Shown piece after piece: positions 1 to 7,534 of a stretch of DNA of 64,000 bases. This DNA is from Tabrizicola sp. Its GTDB lineage: Bacteria; Pseudomonadota; Alphaproteobacteria; Rhodobacterales; Rhodobacteraceae. A program made the translations under genes and the position numbers. Under the pieces are notes generated by a model that was not told the origin of the DNA, made no database searches, and worked only from the letters and a program-made list of their open reading frames with translations. Position 1 is the first letter of the stretch; each line of letters starts with the position of its first letter. Location: contig NZ_JAUCZH010000002.1 in NCBI RefSeq assembly GCF_030373185.1, forward strand, positions 62,001 through 126,000, given 5' to 3'.

Positions 1-156
1 GGTGATATCCACCGGGGCATCCACCCCGGCGGCAATCGCATGCGCACCCTTGGGGTTGATCACCTCCCATGCGGTCATGTTGGTCTGCCCCTTGAGGGCA
101 TGCAGCGACGAGTTCAGGGCGCGCAAGCCCTCTTTGCCCAGATCGAAACTCTGCAT
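1..156 (-). CDS. mgsB: N-methylglutamate synthase subunit B (GXGXG-domain), 5' part only
   Basis: Only the first 52 codons are in the window; the gene runs off the left edge. It starts at an ATG 4 bp after the stop of the glutamine-amidotransferase gene, so the two are cotranscribed. The visible N-terminus (MQSFDLGKEGLRALN...) includes a short INPKGAHAIAAG stretch resembling the GltB C-terminal beta-helix proteins (GlxC/MgsB). In the NMG pathway MgsB works with MgsA and the FMN subunit MgsC to make N-methylglutamate. The assignment rests mainly on context with mgsA and mgdABCD, since the GXGXG repeats lie outside the window. Alternative: a GlxC-like protein of another glutamate-synthase-like complex. 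Confidence 0.7.
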   Translation of the reverse strand, partial: MQSFDLGKEGLRALNSSLHALKGQTNMTAWEVINPKGAHAIAAGVDAPVDIT

Positions 157-160
157 TCTC

Positions 161-1057
161 TCAACGCTCCCAGAAATAGACGGTGGCGGGTTCCGGTTCC
201 CAGACGCGGGCGTTTTCAATGCCCGGAAGGTTGACCAGCGCGCGGTACTCCGAACCGAAGGCGACGTATTCGTCAGTTTCGGCCATCACTGCGGGCTTGC
301 AGGCAATGGGGTCGCGCACGACGCCAAAGCCGTTCTTGGTGCCGACAACGAAGGTGAAGAAGCCGTCCAGATCATCAAGGCCCGATTCCAGCGCCGTGCC
401 AAGATCCTCGCCCTCTTTCAGCTTCTGGCTGACATAGGCGGCGGCCACTTCGGTATCATTCTGGGTCTCGAAACTCATGCCCTTGCGGATCAGCTCACGC
501 CGCAAGCCGTTGTGGTTCGACAGGCTGCCGTTGTGGACAAGGCACTGGTCTGGTCCGGTGGAAAACGGATGCGCGCCCATTGTGGTCACGGCGGATTCGG
601 TGGCCATGCGGGTATGGCCGATACCATGCGTGCCGGTCATCCTGGCCACATCAAAGCGGCGGGCCACATCTTTTGGCAGGCCGACTTCCTTGAAGATTTC
701 GATGCTGTCGCCAACGCTCATGACCTTCACGTCGGGGCGCAGATGCGACAAGGCCGACCGGGCGGCATCAAGTTGACCGATTGGCACTTCCAGCACGGCA
801 TGGGTGCTTTTGACCAGCATCGCGACCGGTTGGCCGATGGCGTCATGCAGATCGCCGTCAAGGTTCTTGAAGTCCTTTTCGGGATGGGCCGACTGGATCG
901 TGATCTTGCCCAACCCGTCTCTGGCCCCGGAATAGATCGCAATGCCCGCAGAGTCGGGGCCTCGGTCTGTCATGGTGATCAGCATGTCCGTCAGCATTTC
1001 CCCAAGCTTCGGTTCAAGCTTCGGATCCTTCAGGAACAGCCCAACGATGCCGCACAT
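161..1057 (-). CDS. mgsA: N-methylglutamate synthase subunit A, class II glutamine amidotransferase-like
   Basis: 298-residue protein starting MCGIVGLFLKD. The chosen ATG puts Cys2 at the mature N-terminus, the nucleophile of class II (Ntn) amidotransferases; 13 upstream in-frame codons were discarded for that reason. The motifs TDRGPDSAG, GHTRMATES and HNGSLSNHNGLR mark the glutaminase fold. Length fits the stand-alone GlxB/MgsA family, not full GltB. In the NMG pathway the complex transfers the methylamine group of gamma-glutamylmethylamide. mgsB follows after 4 bp. Genes for MgsC and gamma-glutamylmethylamide synthetase would be expected further left. The mgd genes nearby support this role over a generic amidotransferase. 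Confidence 0.82.
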   Translation of the reverse strand: MCGIVGLFLKDPKLEPKLGEMLTDMLITMTDRGPDSAGIAIYSGARDGLGKITIQSAHPEKDFKNLDGDLHDAIGQPVAMLVKSTHAVLEVPIGQLDAARSALSHLRPDVKVMSVGDSIEIFKEVGLPKDVARRFDVARMTGTHGIGHTRMATESAVTTMGAHPFSTGPDQCLVHNGSLSNHNGLRRELIRKGMSFETQNDTEVAAAYVSQKLKEGEDLGTALESGLDDLDGFFTFVVGTKNGFGVVRDPIACKPAVMAETDEYVAFGSEYRALVNLPGIENARVWEPEPATVYFWER

Positions 1058-1375
1058 GGATTCGTCTCCTTCGACTGGTTGAACTGACGCTAACACTGAC
1101 TTTTTTGCTTATCAACTGTCGAGAAACTTTTTTCACCTGTCGGGAAACACGATGCCTGTTTTTGTGGCAGGCTTGGTTTTCCTTGACAGAATGTCGCAGC
1201 TACCGTTTCACTACAGAGAAAAAGTTTGCTCAACAGAGAAATTGGGGGCGGCCGGATGGCCATCACCTGATCTCCATACCGGATGCTTCAGCCGGGTCAG
1301 ACCCAGCAGCACCGGCACCTGAAAAGGGGAGGCAGCCCGTCGCTGGCCTCGGAAATCAAAAGAGGAAACACAGGG
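1058..1375. other. Intergenic region between mgsA and amt with divergent promoters
   Basis: A 318-bp gene-free stretch that must hold promoters for mgsA (minus) and amt (plus). No convincing small ORF was found. It contains two near-identical 12-mers 21 bp apart (1116-1127, 1137-1148), looser copies at 1211-1222 and 1231-1242, and a TTGACA box at 1183-1188 that could be a -35 element for amt. A possible ribosome-binding site (AGAGGA) lies about 10 bp before the amt ATG. Confidence 0.6.
1116..1148 (+). promoter_or_regulatory. Paired direct repeat, candidate regulator site
   Basis: CTGTCGAGAAAC (1116-1127) and CTGTCGGGAAAC (1137-1148) differ at one base and are offset by 21 bp, two helical turns, so they present the same DNA face. 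CTACCGGGAAAC lies upstream of the XRE-cupin regulator gene (3743-3754). Looser copies follow at 1211-1222 and 1231-1242. I infer a binding site for that regulator, controlling both itself and the mgs/amt promoters. No direct evidence beyond the repetition. Confidence 0.4.
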
Positions 1376-2728
1376 ATGGACAATCAACTCGACGCCATCA
1401 CGACGATCTTCACCGAGTTCTATTATTGGGTCACAATACCGCTCATGTTCCTCATCCATGTGGGCTTCTGCATGTATGAGGTCGGCGCCAGCCGTCGGCG
1501 CAACCACATGCACACGCTGATGAAGAATTCGATGATCATTCCACTGGTCACGATCACCTTCTTCTTCTTCGGCTGGTGGCTCTATTGGGCGCTGCCGAAC
1601 GGCCCCTTCATCACCGGCGGCATCGAATGGGAAGCCGCGGCGGCCAATTCGCCAATGTCAAACACCATGGCAACGAACCTTGATGACCGGATCACGGGCG
1701 TCTTCTGGGCGGCCTTCCTTCTGTTTTCGTGGACTGCCGCCTCCATCGTTTCAGGCGCGGTGATCGAGCGCATCAACTCGGGTGCCTTCTGGGTGCTGGC
1801 CGTTGTCATCGGGTCTGGCGCATGGATCATCGACGCGGCATGGGGCTGGCACCCACAGGGCTGGATGGTCAGGCTGCTTGGATACCATGACGCCTATGCC
1901 TCGGGGGTCATTCACGCCATCGCGGGCGGATTTGCGCTTGGGGTGCTGCTGGTCCTCGGACCCCGTCTTGGGAAATTCGGCGCCGATGGGTCGATCCGCA
2001 ACATCCTGCCGCACAACCCGTGGATGGTCGCGGTGGGGCTGTTCATCATCTACACCGGCTTTTGGGGCTTCTATGTCGCCTGCAACATCCCGCTGATCTC
2101 GCCCGAGGGCATTGGCGGCGTCATTACCGGCGAAACCTGGACCGCCACCACCATCTACCTGACCCCGACCACGCTGGGCGCCATCACCTTCAACTTCCTG
2201 ATGTCGCTGTCAGGCGGCATGCTCATGGCCTTCATGGTCTCGAAGGGTGACGCGTTCTGGACCTATTCCGGCGGCCTTGCCGGGATCATCTGCGCCTCGG
2301 CCGGGAATGACCTCTATCACCCGATTCAGGCCATGCTCGTCGGCTGCTGCGGGGCATTCATCGCCTACAAGATGCACTACTGGGTCGAACGCACCTTCAA
2401 GATCGACGATGCGGTGGGCGCGGTCGCAGTGCATGGCTACGCAGGCTTTGCGGGCCTTGTCATCGCGGGCTTCCTTCTTTGGGGTCACCCGGCGGGTGCC
2501 TATGAAGGCTTTGCCGCGATCAACCCGCTTGGCCAGCTTGCCGGTGCAATCATCATGTTCGGCGTGCTTGGCTTCCTGCCCGGGTTCCTTGTTGCAAAAG
2601 CGCTCCATGCCTTTGGCCTGCTGCGAATCCCCCGCGAGATCGAGATCATGGGTCTCGACTTTCAGGACATGACCATCCAGCGCGAGGCCGAAAACGAAGT
2701 GCGCGCGGCCAAACAACAACTCGTCTGA
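1376..2728 (+). CDS. amt: Ammonium/methylammonium transporter, Amt family
   Basis: 450-residue polytopic membrane protein with about 11 hydrophobic spans. The pore histidine pair is visible at His180 (VIHAIAGG) and His353 (AVHGYAGFAG), as in AmtB. The start at MDNQLDAITT has an upstream AGAGGA; the longer ORF would add 31 codons without family similarity. It lies between the NMG synthase and NMG dehydrogenase genes on the opposite strand and is followed after 27 bp by a small membrane protein. No GlnK/P-II gene is adjacent, unlike the usual glnK-amtB pair. The context suggests a role in methylammonium uptake or recovery of ammonium released by the pathway; the substrate preference is inference. 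Confidence 0.88.
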   Translation: MDNQLDAITTIFTEFYYWVTIPLMFLIHVGFCMYEVGASRRRNHMHTLMKNSMIIPLVTITFFFFGWWLYWALPNGPFITGGIEWEAAAANSPMSNTMATNLDDRITGVFWAAFLLFSWTAASIVSGAVIERINSGAFWVLAVVIGSGAWIIDAAWGWHPQGWMVRLLGYHDAYASGVIHAIAGGFALGVLLVLGPRLGKFGADGSIRNILPHNPWMVAVGLFIIYTGFWGFYVACNIPLISPEGIGGVITGETWTATTIYLTPTTLGAITFNFLMSLSGGMLMAFMVSKGDAFWTYSGGLAGIICASAGNDLYHPIQAMLVGCCGAFIAYKMHYWVERTFKIDDAVGAVAVHGYAGFAGLVIAGFLLWGHPAGAYEGFAAINPLGQLAGAIIMFGVLGFLPGFLVAKALHAFGLLRIPREIEIMGLDFQDMTIQREAENEVRAAKQQLV

Positions 2729-2755
2729 CCGACGGCAGGAAAAAGGAGAACCCCG

Positions 2756-2974
2756 ATGTCTACTACTGGTGTGACAACTTGGGCCGTCGATCTGGCGGAA
2801 GTTGGTCCGATCTACCCTTTTCAGGGCAGCGAGGGCCTGTTGTGGGTCGTTGGCCTCTTGGTCTGGTTTGGCTGGCATGTCTGGTCGATCCGGTGGGAAA
2901 AGGCCTACCACCGGGACAAGATCGCCAAGTATGGCGACAACGAGACCTTGCGAAAGTCTCTGGACCTGCACTGA
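2756..2974 (+). CDS. Small single-span membrane protein paired with Amt
   Basis: 72 residues with one clear transmembrane segment (about 26-46, aromatic-rich: LLWVVGLLVWFGWHVW) and a charged C-terminal tail (RWEKAYHRDKIAKYGDNETLRKSLDLH). An AAGGAGA ribosome-binding site sits just before the ATG, and the gene starts 27 bp after amt, so it is very probably cotranslated from the amt transcript. I do not recognise a named family. Topology suggests an accessory or stabilising subunit for the transporter or a membrane anchor; this is inference from pairing only. The terminator-like hairpin directly after its stop shows the operon ends here. Confidence 0.75.
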   Translation: MSTTGVTTWAVDLAEVGPIYPFQGSEGLLWVVGLLVWFGWHVWSIRWEKAYHRDKIAKYGDNETLRKSLDLH

Positions 2975-2985
2975 GATGATACGAA

Positions 2986-3010
2986 ACGGGGCGCCAGTTT
3001 GGCGCCCCGT
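2986..3010. terminator. Hairpin between convergent amt operon and regulator gene
   Basis: Perfect 10-bp stem (ACGGGGCGCC / GGCGCCCCGT) with a 5-base loop AGTTT, lying between two convergent stop codons. Read on the minus strand it is followed by GTTTCG, a weak T-run; on the plus strand there is none. Probably a bidirectional terminator. Confidence 0.65.
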
Positions 3011-3044
3011 CAACGTCAGTCCTCCCGCCAGCGCGGGCCAGTCT

Positions 3045-3704
3045 CTAGCCCTGCGGATAGGCGATCACCGAAAGATAGCGCGCCGGAAGTTTCACCAGCT
3101 CTTCCGGCCCATGCGGGGAATCTGCATCGAAAAACAGGCTGTCGCCGGGCTTCAGCAGATAGACCTGATCCCCGTGGCGATACCCCACCTCTCCTTCCAG
3201 CATGTAAAGCAGTTCCAGCCCTTCATGCTGGAAGGCCGGGAAGGTGTCACTTTCTGTGGTCAGGGTGATGATATAGGGCTCCACCACCACGCCCGAACTG
3301 TTTGACCCGATATGGCCCAGAAGGTTGTATTGATGCCCCGCCCGGGTGCCGCGCCGTTCAATCTCGACATGTTCACCAGCCTTCACATGCTGCGCCTCGC
3401 GGCGTTCTTCGTAGCTGCGAAAGAATGCCGTTACCGGGACAGAGAACGCATGGCTCAGCACCTGCAATGTCGTCAGGGAGGGCGAGGTGTTGCCGTTTTC
3501 AATCTTGGAAAGCATCCCGATCGACAGGCCTGTGACCGCTGCCAGATCGGCCACCGTCATGCCTTGCTGACGCCGAAATGTTCGCACTTCACGACCGATT
3601 GCCGCTTCAAGATTGCGTTCGCTGATTTCGCGCAGCCGGTGCGGATCTTGATCAAAAGCAGGCTTGCCGCGCGGCAGGACAGGAATGGCCTCACCTTCAG
3701 ACAT
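3045..3704 (-). CDS. XRE-family HTH regulator with C-terminal cupin domain
   Basis: 219 residues from the chosen ATG (MSEGEAIPVLPRG). An XRE helix-turn-helix occupies about residues 36-92 (IGREVRTFRRQQGMTVADLA...SIGMLSKIENGNTSPSLTTL). A cupin sensor domain follows at about 120-215, including GLELLYMLEGEV and LLKPGDSLFFDADSPHG. Such proteins often sense a small amine or amino acid and regulate the adjacent catabolic genes. The gene sits downstream of mgdD on the same strand, 73 bp away, with its own upstream copy of the CTACCGGGAAAC motif. It is the likely regulator of the methylamine cluster; sign and ligand cannot be read from the sequence. Confidence 0.85.
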   Translation of the reverse strand: MSEGEAIPVLPRGKPAFDQDPHRLREISERNLEAAIGREVRTFRRQQGMTVADLAAVTGLSIGMLSKIENGNTSPSLTTLQVLSHAFSVPVTAFFRSYEERREAQHVKAGEHVEIERRGTRAGHQYNLLGHIGSNSSGVVVEPYIITLTTESDTFPAFQHEGLELLYMLEGEVGYRHGDQVYLLKPGDSLFFDADSPHGPEELVKLPARYLSVIAYPQG

Positions 3705-3742
3705 GATTGTGTCCCGAAATTCGAACTTGTTACAGAATTTCA

Positions 3743-3754
3743 CTACCGGGAAAC
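3743..3754 (+). promoter_or_regulatory. Copy of the CTGTCGGGAAAC-type motif upstream of the XRE regulator
   Basis: CTACCGGGAAAC matches 10 of 12 positions of the motif at 1137-1148. Both sites are preceded by TTTCAC and followed by ACG. Located 39 bp upstream of the regulator start, consistent with autoregulation. Supported only by sequence recurrence. Confidence 0.4.
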
Positions 3755-3777
3755 ACGCCTTACTTCAAGACAAACCC

Positions 3778-4332
3778 TCAGAACGCGGACATCGCCGCCA
3801 CCTCAAGCGCATGCAACAGGCTTTTTGCGGACGACCTCGGCCCATAAAGCCGCGCCGCCCCGGGGCCGTGCTTGATCAGATAGCAGCCCAGATGTTCCAG
3901 CATCGTCCGGGTGGCATGGCCATCCGGCACGCCCGAGAAATCCACATTGCACAGACGCTCCAGCAGCGGGGCAAGGTCAGGGGCGGCCAGATCAAGGCAC
4001 ACCCATGCGTCGGTCTGTTCAGTGACCGATGCCGCATCGCCCAAGGCGTCCTTCAGCGTCGTGGCTATCATCTCGTGGCTGGCAAGATCAGCCTCGACAA
4101 ACCACATCTCGGGCGCGACCCAGTAGGTGCTGTAGGGCGTTCCCGCGAGAAACCGCGCCGGTCCGGGCAAGGGCAGCCCTGCCACCTTGGCCGCCGCCCC
4201 AAGTTCAGCCATCCGCCCCCGCCGCGCCGCGACCGAGGCCAGGGCCACGTCGAACCGTTCCGTCACGGTCACAGGCCCGACCGTGACCGATACAGGTTCA
4301 TTCGCGCCAAGCGCCGTCATTGCTTTCAACAT
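3778..4332 (-). CDS. mgdD: N-methylglutamate dehydrogenase subunit D (sarcosine oxidase gamma-like)
   Basis: 184 residues from the ATG at MLKAMTALGANEPVSV, which begins 1 bp after the stop of mgdC. Similar to the gamma subunit of heterotetrameric sarcosine oxidase: a small GcvT-like domain with a LAGTPYSTYWVAPEMWF segment and a C-terminal GHATRTMLEHLGCYLIKHGP stretch typical of SoxG. It is the last gene of the four-gene mgdA-mgdB-mgdC-mgdD unit. The complex oxidises N-methylglutamate to glutamate and passes the methyl carbon to tetrahydrofolate as methylene. Assignment to the NMG enzyme rather than sarcosine oxidase rests on subunit order and adjacent mgs genes. Confidence 0.82.
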   Translation of the reverse strand: MLKAMTALGANEPVSVTVGPVTVTERFDVALASVAARRGRMAELGAAAKVAGLPLPGPARFLAGTPYSTYWVAPEMWFVEADLASHEMIATTLKDALGDAASVTEQTDAWVCLDLAAPDLAPLLERLCNVDFSGVPDGHATRTMLEHLGCYLIKHGPGAARLYGPRSSAKSLLHALEVAAMSAF

Positions 4333-4333
4333 C

Positions 4334-7240
4334 TCAGCCACGCAGCCGCTCCCCATCCGGGTCAAAGAAATGCGGCGACACGATCTCGACTTCGGTATCC
4401 GTCCCGCCCACCAGATTGACCGCCCGCATCCGGCTGCCGATCTTCGCGTTACCGCCCTTCAGATAACCCAGTGCGATGTCGCAGCCGATATGGGGCGAGT
4501 ACACCTTCGAGGTCAGCCAGCCGCCATCATTCGCCGCAACCGGCGCCGCACCGATGGCAAGGAAATGGCTGCCAGCGGTCAGCCTTCCGTTCGGGTCAAC
4601 CGGCTTGACGCCAACCAGACGATAGCCGTCCGGGTCTGCCAGCCCCTCACGTTGGGACAGGACCATGCCGATGCTGTCCTTCTTCTTCGACACCATCTTG
4701 CCCAGCCCCATATGAAGCGCGGTGGACTGCCCGTTAAGCTCGCCCCCGGCGACATGGCCCTTCTCGATCCGCATCACGCCAAGCGCTTCGGTGCCATAGA
4801 CGATAGGTTCATACTCTGCCCCCCGCGCCAGCATTTCACGCAAAAGCGCGTCGCCATAGCGCGTAGGAACCGCGATTTCATAGGCAAGCTCGCCCGAGAA
4901 GGAAATGCGGAACAGCCGCGCCCGCAACCCGCCGCAAACCGTGACATTCCCGGCACCCATATAGGGAAACGCCGCGTCGGATATGTCCTGGTCAACCAAC
5001 TTTTCCAACAGCTTGCGCGCATTCGGCCCGGCAACCGAAAACTGCGCCCATGCTTCGGTGGTGCTGATCAGTTGCACGTCCATATCTGGCCACAGGCACT
5101 GACGGCAAAACTCCAGATGCCGGAAGACCGTGACTGCGTTGGCCGTGGTCGTGGTCATCACATATTCATGTTCGCCCATTCGCGCCGTGGTGCCGTCGTC
5201 ATAAACGATCCCATCCTCGCGCAGCATCAGCCCATAGCGGCACTTGCCCACAGCCAAGGTGCTGAACGTGTTCGCATAGACGCGGTCCAGGAAAGCCCCG
5301 GCATCCGTGCCTTGAATGTCGATCTTGCCCAGGGTCGTCACATCGCAGATACCCACCGACTTGCGCGTCGCCAGAACCTCGCGGTCAACCGACTGCCGCC
5401 ACTCGGTTTCGCCGGCTTTCGGAACCCACTGGGTCCGCAGCCAGTTGCCAACCTCGACAAAGACCGCGCCCTGTTCGGTGGCCCAGTGGTGGCTTGGCGT
5501 CAGGCGATAAGGCTTGAAGTCCTTGCCGCGCGACCGCCCCGCAAGCGCCCCCATCGCAACCGGGGTGTAGGGCGGGCGGTAGATCGTGGTGCCAGTCTCG
5601 GGGATCGACCGCCCGGTCAGTTCCGCCATCACCGCCAGACCGATCACATTGCCGGTCTTGCCCTGATCCGTCGCCATCCCCAGCGTGGTATAACGCTTCA
5701 TATGCTCGACGGAGGTGAAATTCTCCTGCTTCGCCAGCTTCACATCCTTGACGGTCACATCGTTCTGCTGGTCGATCCAGGCGCGGCCCTTGCCATGGTT
5801 CACATGCCAAAGCGGGGTGATGCAGACCGGCGCGTCCTCGGCCTCGGGCAGGTCGGGCGCGGCCCCGGTCAGGCCCAGCGCCGCGATGGCCGCATCCCGC
5901 CCCGTGCGCAACGCGCCATGCGTGGACAAGAACCCCGCCGCCGCCCCTGCAACCACAAGGCCCGGTGGGCCATCATTGCCCGGCACGAAGCCCGCAATCG
6001 CCGCATCCCAGACCGGGCGCGATCGATGATGCGAATGGATATTCACATTCGGGTTCCATCCACCCGAAACCCCCAAGGCATCAACGCGGATATCTTCGAT
6101 GCGCCCATTCGAATGTCGAACGCGGATCGACTTCAGGCCCAACCGGCCCGAGGTATCAATCACCTCGGCCCCGTCGCGGCCGTCGATGACGGCGGCAACC
6201 TCCACGCCCTTGGACTTCAGATCGGCGGCCGTCCGCAGGCCGTCATCATTGTTGGTGAATACCGCCACCCGCTCGCCCGCCTTGACGCCCCAGCGGTTCG
6301 CATATGCCCGCAAGGCACCGGCCAGCATGATCCCGGGACGGTCGTTGTTTTCAAAGGCAATCGGGCGTTCTATTGCGCCAGCGGCAAGGATTGCGCGCTT
6401 GGAATAGATGCGCCACAGCACCTGCCGGGGCTTGCCAATGACAGGCACGGCCAGGTGATCCGACACCCGCTCAACCGCGCCATAGATGCCATGGTCAAAG
6501 GCGCCGATCACCGTTGTCCGCGCCATCAGCCGCACATTCGCAAGCGTGGCAAGTTCGGCCACTACCCCAGCCGCCCAATCGCCCCCCGCAGCGCCGCCAA
6601 CCGTCAGGGTCTCGGCATTCAACCGGCCACCAAGGGCGAAATCCTCGTCCGCCAGTATGACCCGCTTGCCAGCCCGGCCGGCGGTCAGCGCCGCCATCAA
6701 TCCGGCCGGTCCAGCGCCGATCACCAGCAGATCGCAATGCAGGAAGCCCTTGTCATAGGCGTCCGGGTCTTCCTCGCGGCTGACGGACCCAAGCCCGGCG
6801 GCGCGGCGGATGATCGGCTCATAAACCTTTTCCCAGAAGGCTTTAGGCCACATGAAGGTCTTGTAGTAGAACCCCGCCGCGAAGAAGGTATTCAGCCGGT
6901 CATTGATCGATAGCGCGTCAAACCGCAGGCTTGGCCAGCGGTTCTGGCTGTTGGCTTCCAACCCGTCAAAAAGCTCTGCCACGGTCGCGCGCGTGTTTGG
7001 CTCTTGCCGCCCGCCGGTCCGCAGCTCGACCAGCGCGTTCGGTTCTTCCGACCCTGCCGACAGTGGCCCGCGCGGGCGGTGGTACTTGAAGCTGCGGCCC
7101 ATCAGACGGACGCCGTTGGCCAGAAGCGCCGAGGCCAGAGTGTCGCCCGGATGGCCCTGATAGGGGATGCCGTCGAAAGTGAAGCGGAGGGTTTTGCTGC
7201 GGTCGATCTGGCCGCCGGCGATGCGATGGGATTGCGTCAT
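4334..7240 (-). CDS. mgdC: N-methylglutamate dehydrogenase subunit C (sarcosine oxidase alpha-like)
   Basis: 968 residues, the usual length for SoxA-type alpha subunits. The N-terminal ferredoxin-like fold (about 15-105) includes GHPGDTLASALLANGV and SFKYHRPRGPLSAG. A Rossmann dinucleotide site GAGPAG lies at 175-180, followed by an FAD/NAD oxidoreductase core, and a GcvT-like folate domain occupies about 600-960 (CDVTTLGKIDIQG, AYEIAVPTRYG). The start ATG overlaps the mgdB stop by 4 bp. It forms the cytoplasmic NMG dehydrogenase with MgdA, B and D, releasing glutamate and methylene-tetrahydrofolate. A sarcosine oxidase is the alternative, disfavoured by the mgs neighbourhood. Confidence 0.87.
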   Translation of the reverse strand: MTQSHRIAGGQIDRSKTLRFTFDGIPYQGHPGDTLASALLANGVRLMGRSFKYHRPRGPLSAGSEEPNALVELRTGGRQEPNTRATVAELFDGLEANSQNRWPSLRFDALSINDRLNTFFAAGFYYKTFMWPKAFWEKVYEPIIRRAAGLGSVSREEDPDAYDKGFLHCDLLVIGAGPAGLMAALTAGRAGKRVILADEDFALGGRLNAETLTVGGAAGGDWAAGVVAELATLANVRLMARTTVIGAFDHGIYGAVERVSDHLAVPVIGKPRQVLWRIYSKRAILAAGAIERPIAFENNDRPGIMLAGALRAYANRWGVKAGERVAVFTNNDDGLRTAADLKSKGVEVAAVIDGRDGAEVIDTSGRLGLKSIRVRHSNGRIEDIRVDALGVSGGWNPNVNIHSHHRSRPVWDAAIAGFVPGNDGPPGLVVAGAAAGFLSTHGALRTGRDAAIAALGLTGAAPDLPEAEDAPVCITPLWHVNHGKGRAWIDQQNDVTVKDVKLAKQENFTSVEHMKRYTTLGMATDQGKTGNVIGLAVMAELTGRSIPETGTTIYRPPYTPVAMGALAGRSRGKDFKPYRLTPSHHWATEQGAVFVEVGNWLRTQWVPKAGETEWRQSVDREVLATRKSVGICDVTTLGKIDIQGTDAGAFLDRVYANTFSTLAVGKCRYGLMLREDGIVYDDGTTARMGEHEYVMTTTTANAVTVFRHLEFCRQCLWPDMDVQLISTTEAWAQFSVAGPNARKLLEKLVDQDISDAAFPYMGAGNVTVCGGLRARLFRISFSGELAYEIAVPTRYGDALLREMLARGAEYEPIVYGTEALGVMRIEKGHVAGGELNGQSTALHMGLGKMVSKKKDSIGMVLSQREGLADPDGYRLVGVKPVDPNGRLTAGSHFLAIGAAPVAANDGGWLTSKVYSPHIGCDIALGYLKGGNAKIGSRMRAVNLVGGTDTEVEIVSPHFFDPDGERLRG

Positions 7241-7521
7241 TGGCTGCGCCCCCGACTGCGCGCCACGTCGCGCGCAAGTTCGACCTTTGTGATTTCATGG
7301 GTGACGGTGTTGCGCGTGATCACCAGCCAGGACCGGTCGCCCTGCTCGTGATACCACAGCTCCTGGTGTTCGCCCGCCGGGTTGGTGCGCTGGTAGAGGT
7401 ATTCGTGGAACGCCTCGACGCCCGCGGTCATGCCGTCAGGCCGGTCGATCAGCGACGCATCGCCCAGATAGACGAATTCCTGCGCGTCGCGGGGGCCGAG
7501 GATCGGATGATGAATGATCAT
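7237..7521 (-). CDS. mgdB: N-methylglutamate dehydrogenase subunit B (sarcosine oxidase delta-like), cysteine-free
   Basis: 94 residues beginning MIIHHPILGPRDAQEF and ending in the family's conserved RNTVTHEI region. In SoxD a zinc ion is held by Cys-x-x-Cys near the N-terminus plus a His and a third Cys. Here the equivalent positions read His5, Leu8, His58 and Asp62, and the protein has no cysteine at all, so the classical zinc site is absent. It lies between mgdA (13 bp upstream) and mgdC (4-bp overlap). It is a small structural subunit of NMG dehydrogenase. Whether loss of the zinc site is general for MgdB proteins cannot be judged here. Confidence 0.83.
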   Translation of the reverse strand: MIIHHPILGPRDAQEFVYLGDASLIDRPDGMTAGVEAFHEYLYQRTNPAGEHQELWYHEQGDRSWLVITRNTVTHEITKVELARDVARSRGRSQ

Positions 7522-7534
7522 TCGTATTTCGCCT

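Noticed and set aside
1160-1185. Sigma-54 promoter (TGGCAGG...) before amt
   Set aside because: The -12 GC element does not fit at the right spacing; a TTGACA box nearby is at least as good.
4187-6913. A 908-residue plus-strand open frame
   Set aside because: It is antisense to mgdC, which has full family motifs; shadow frame.
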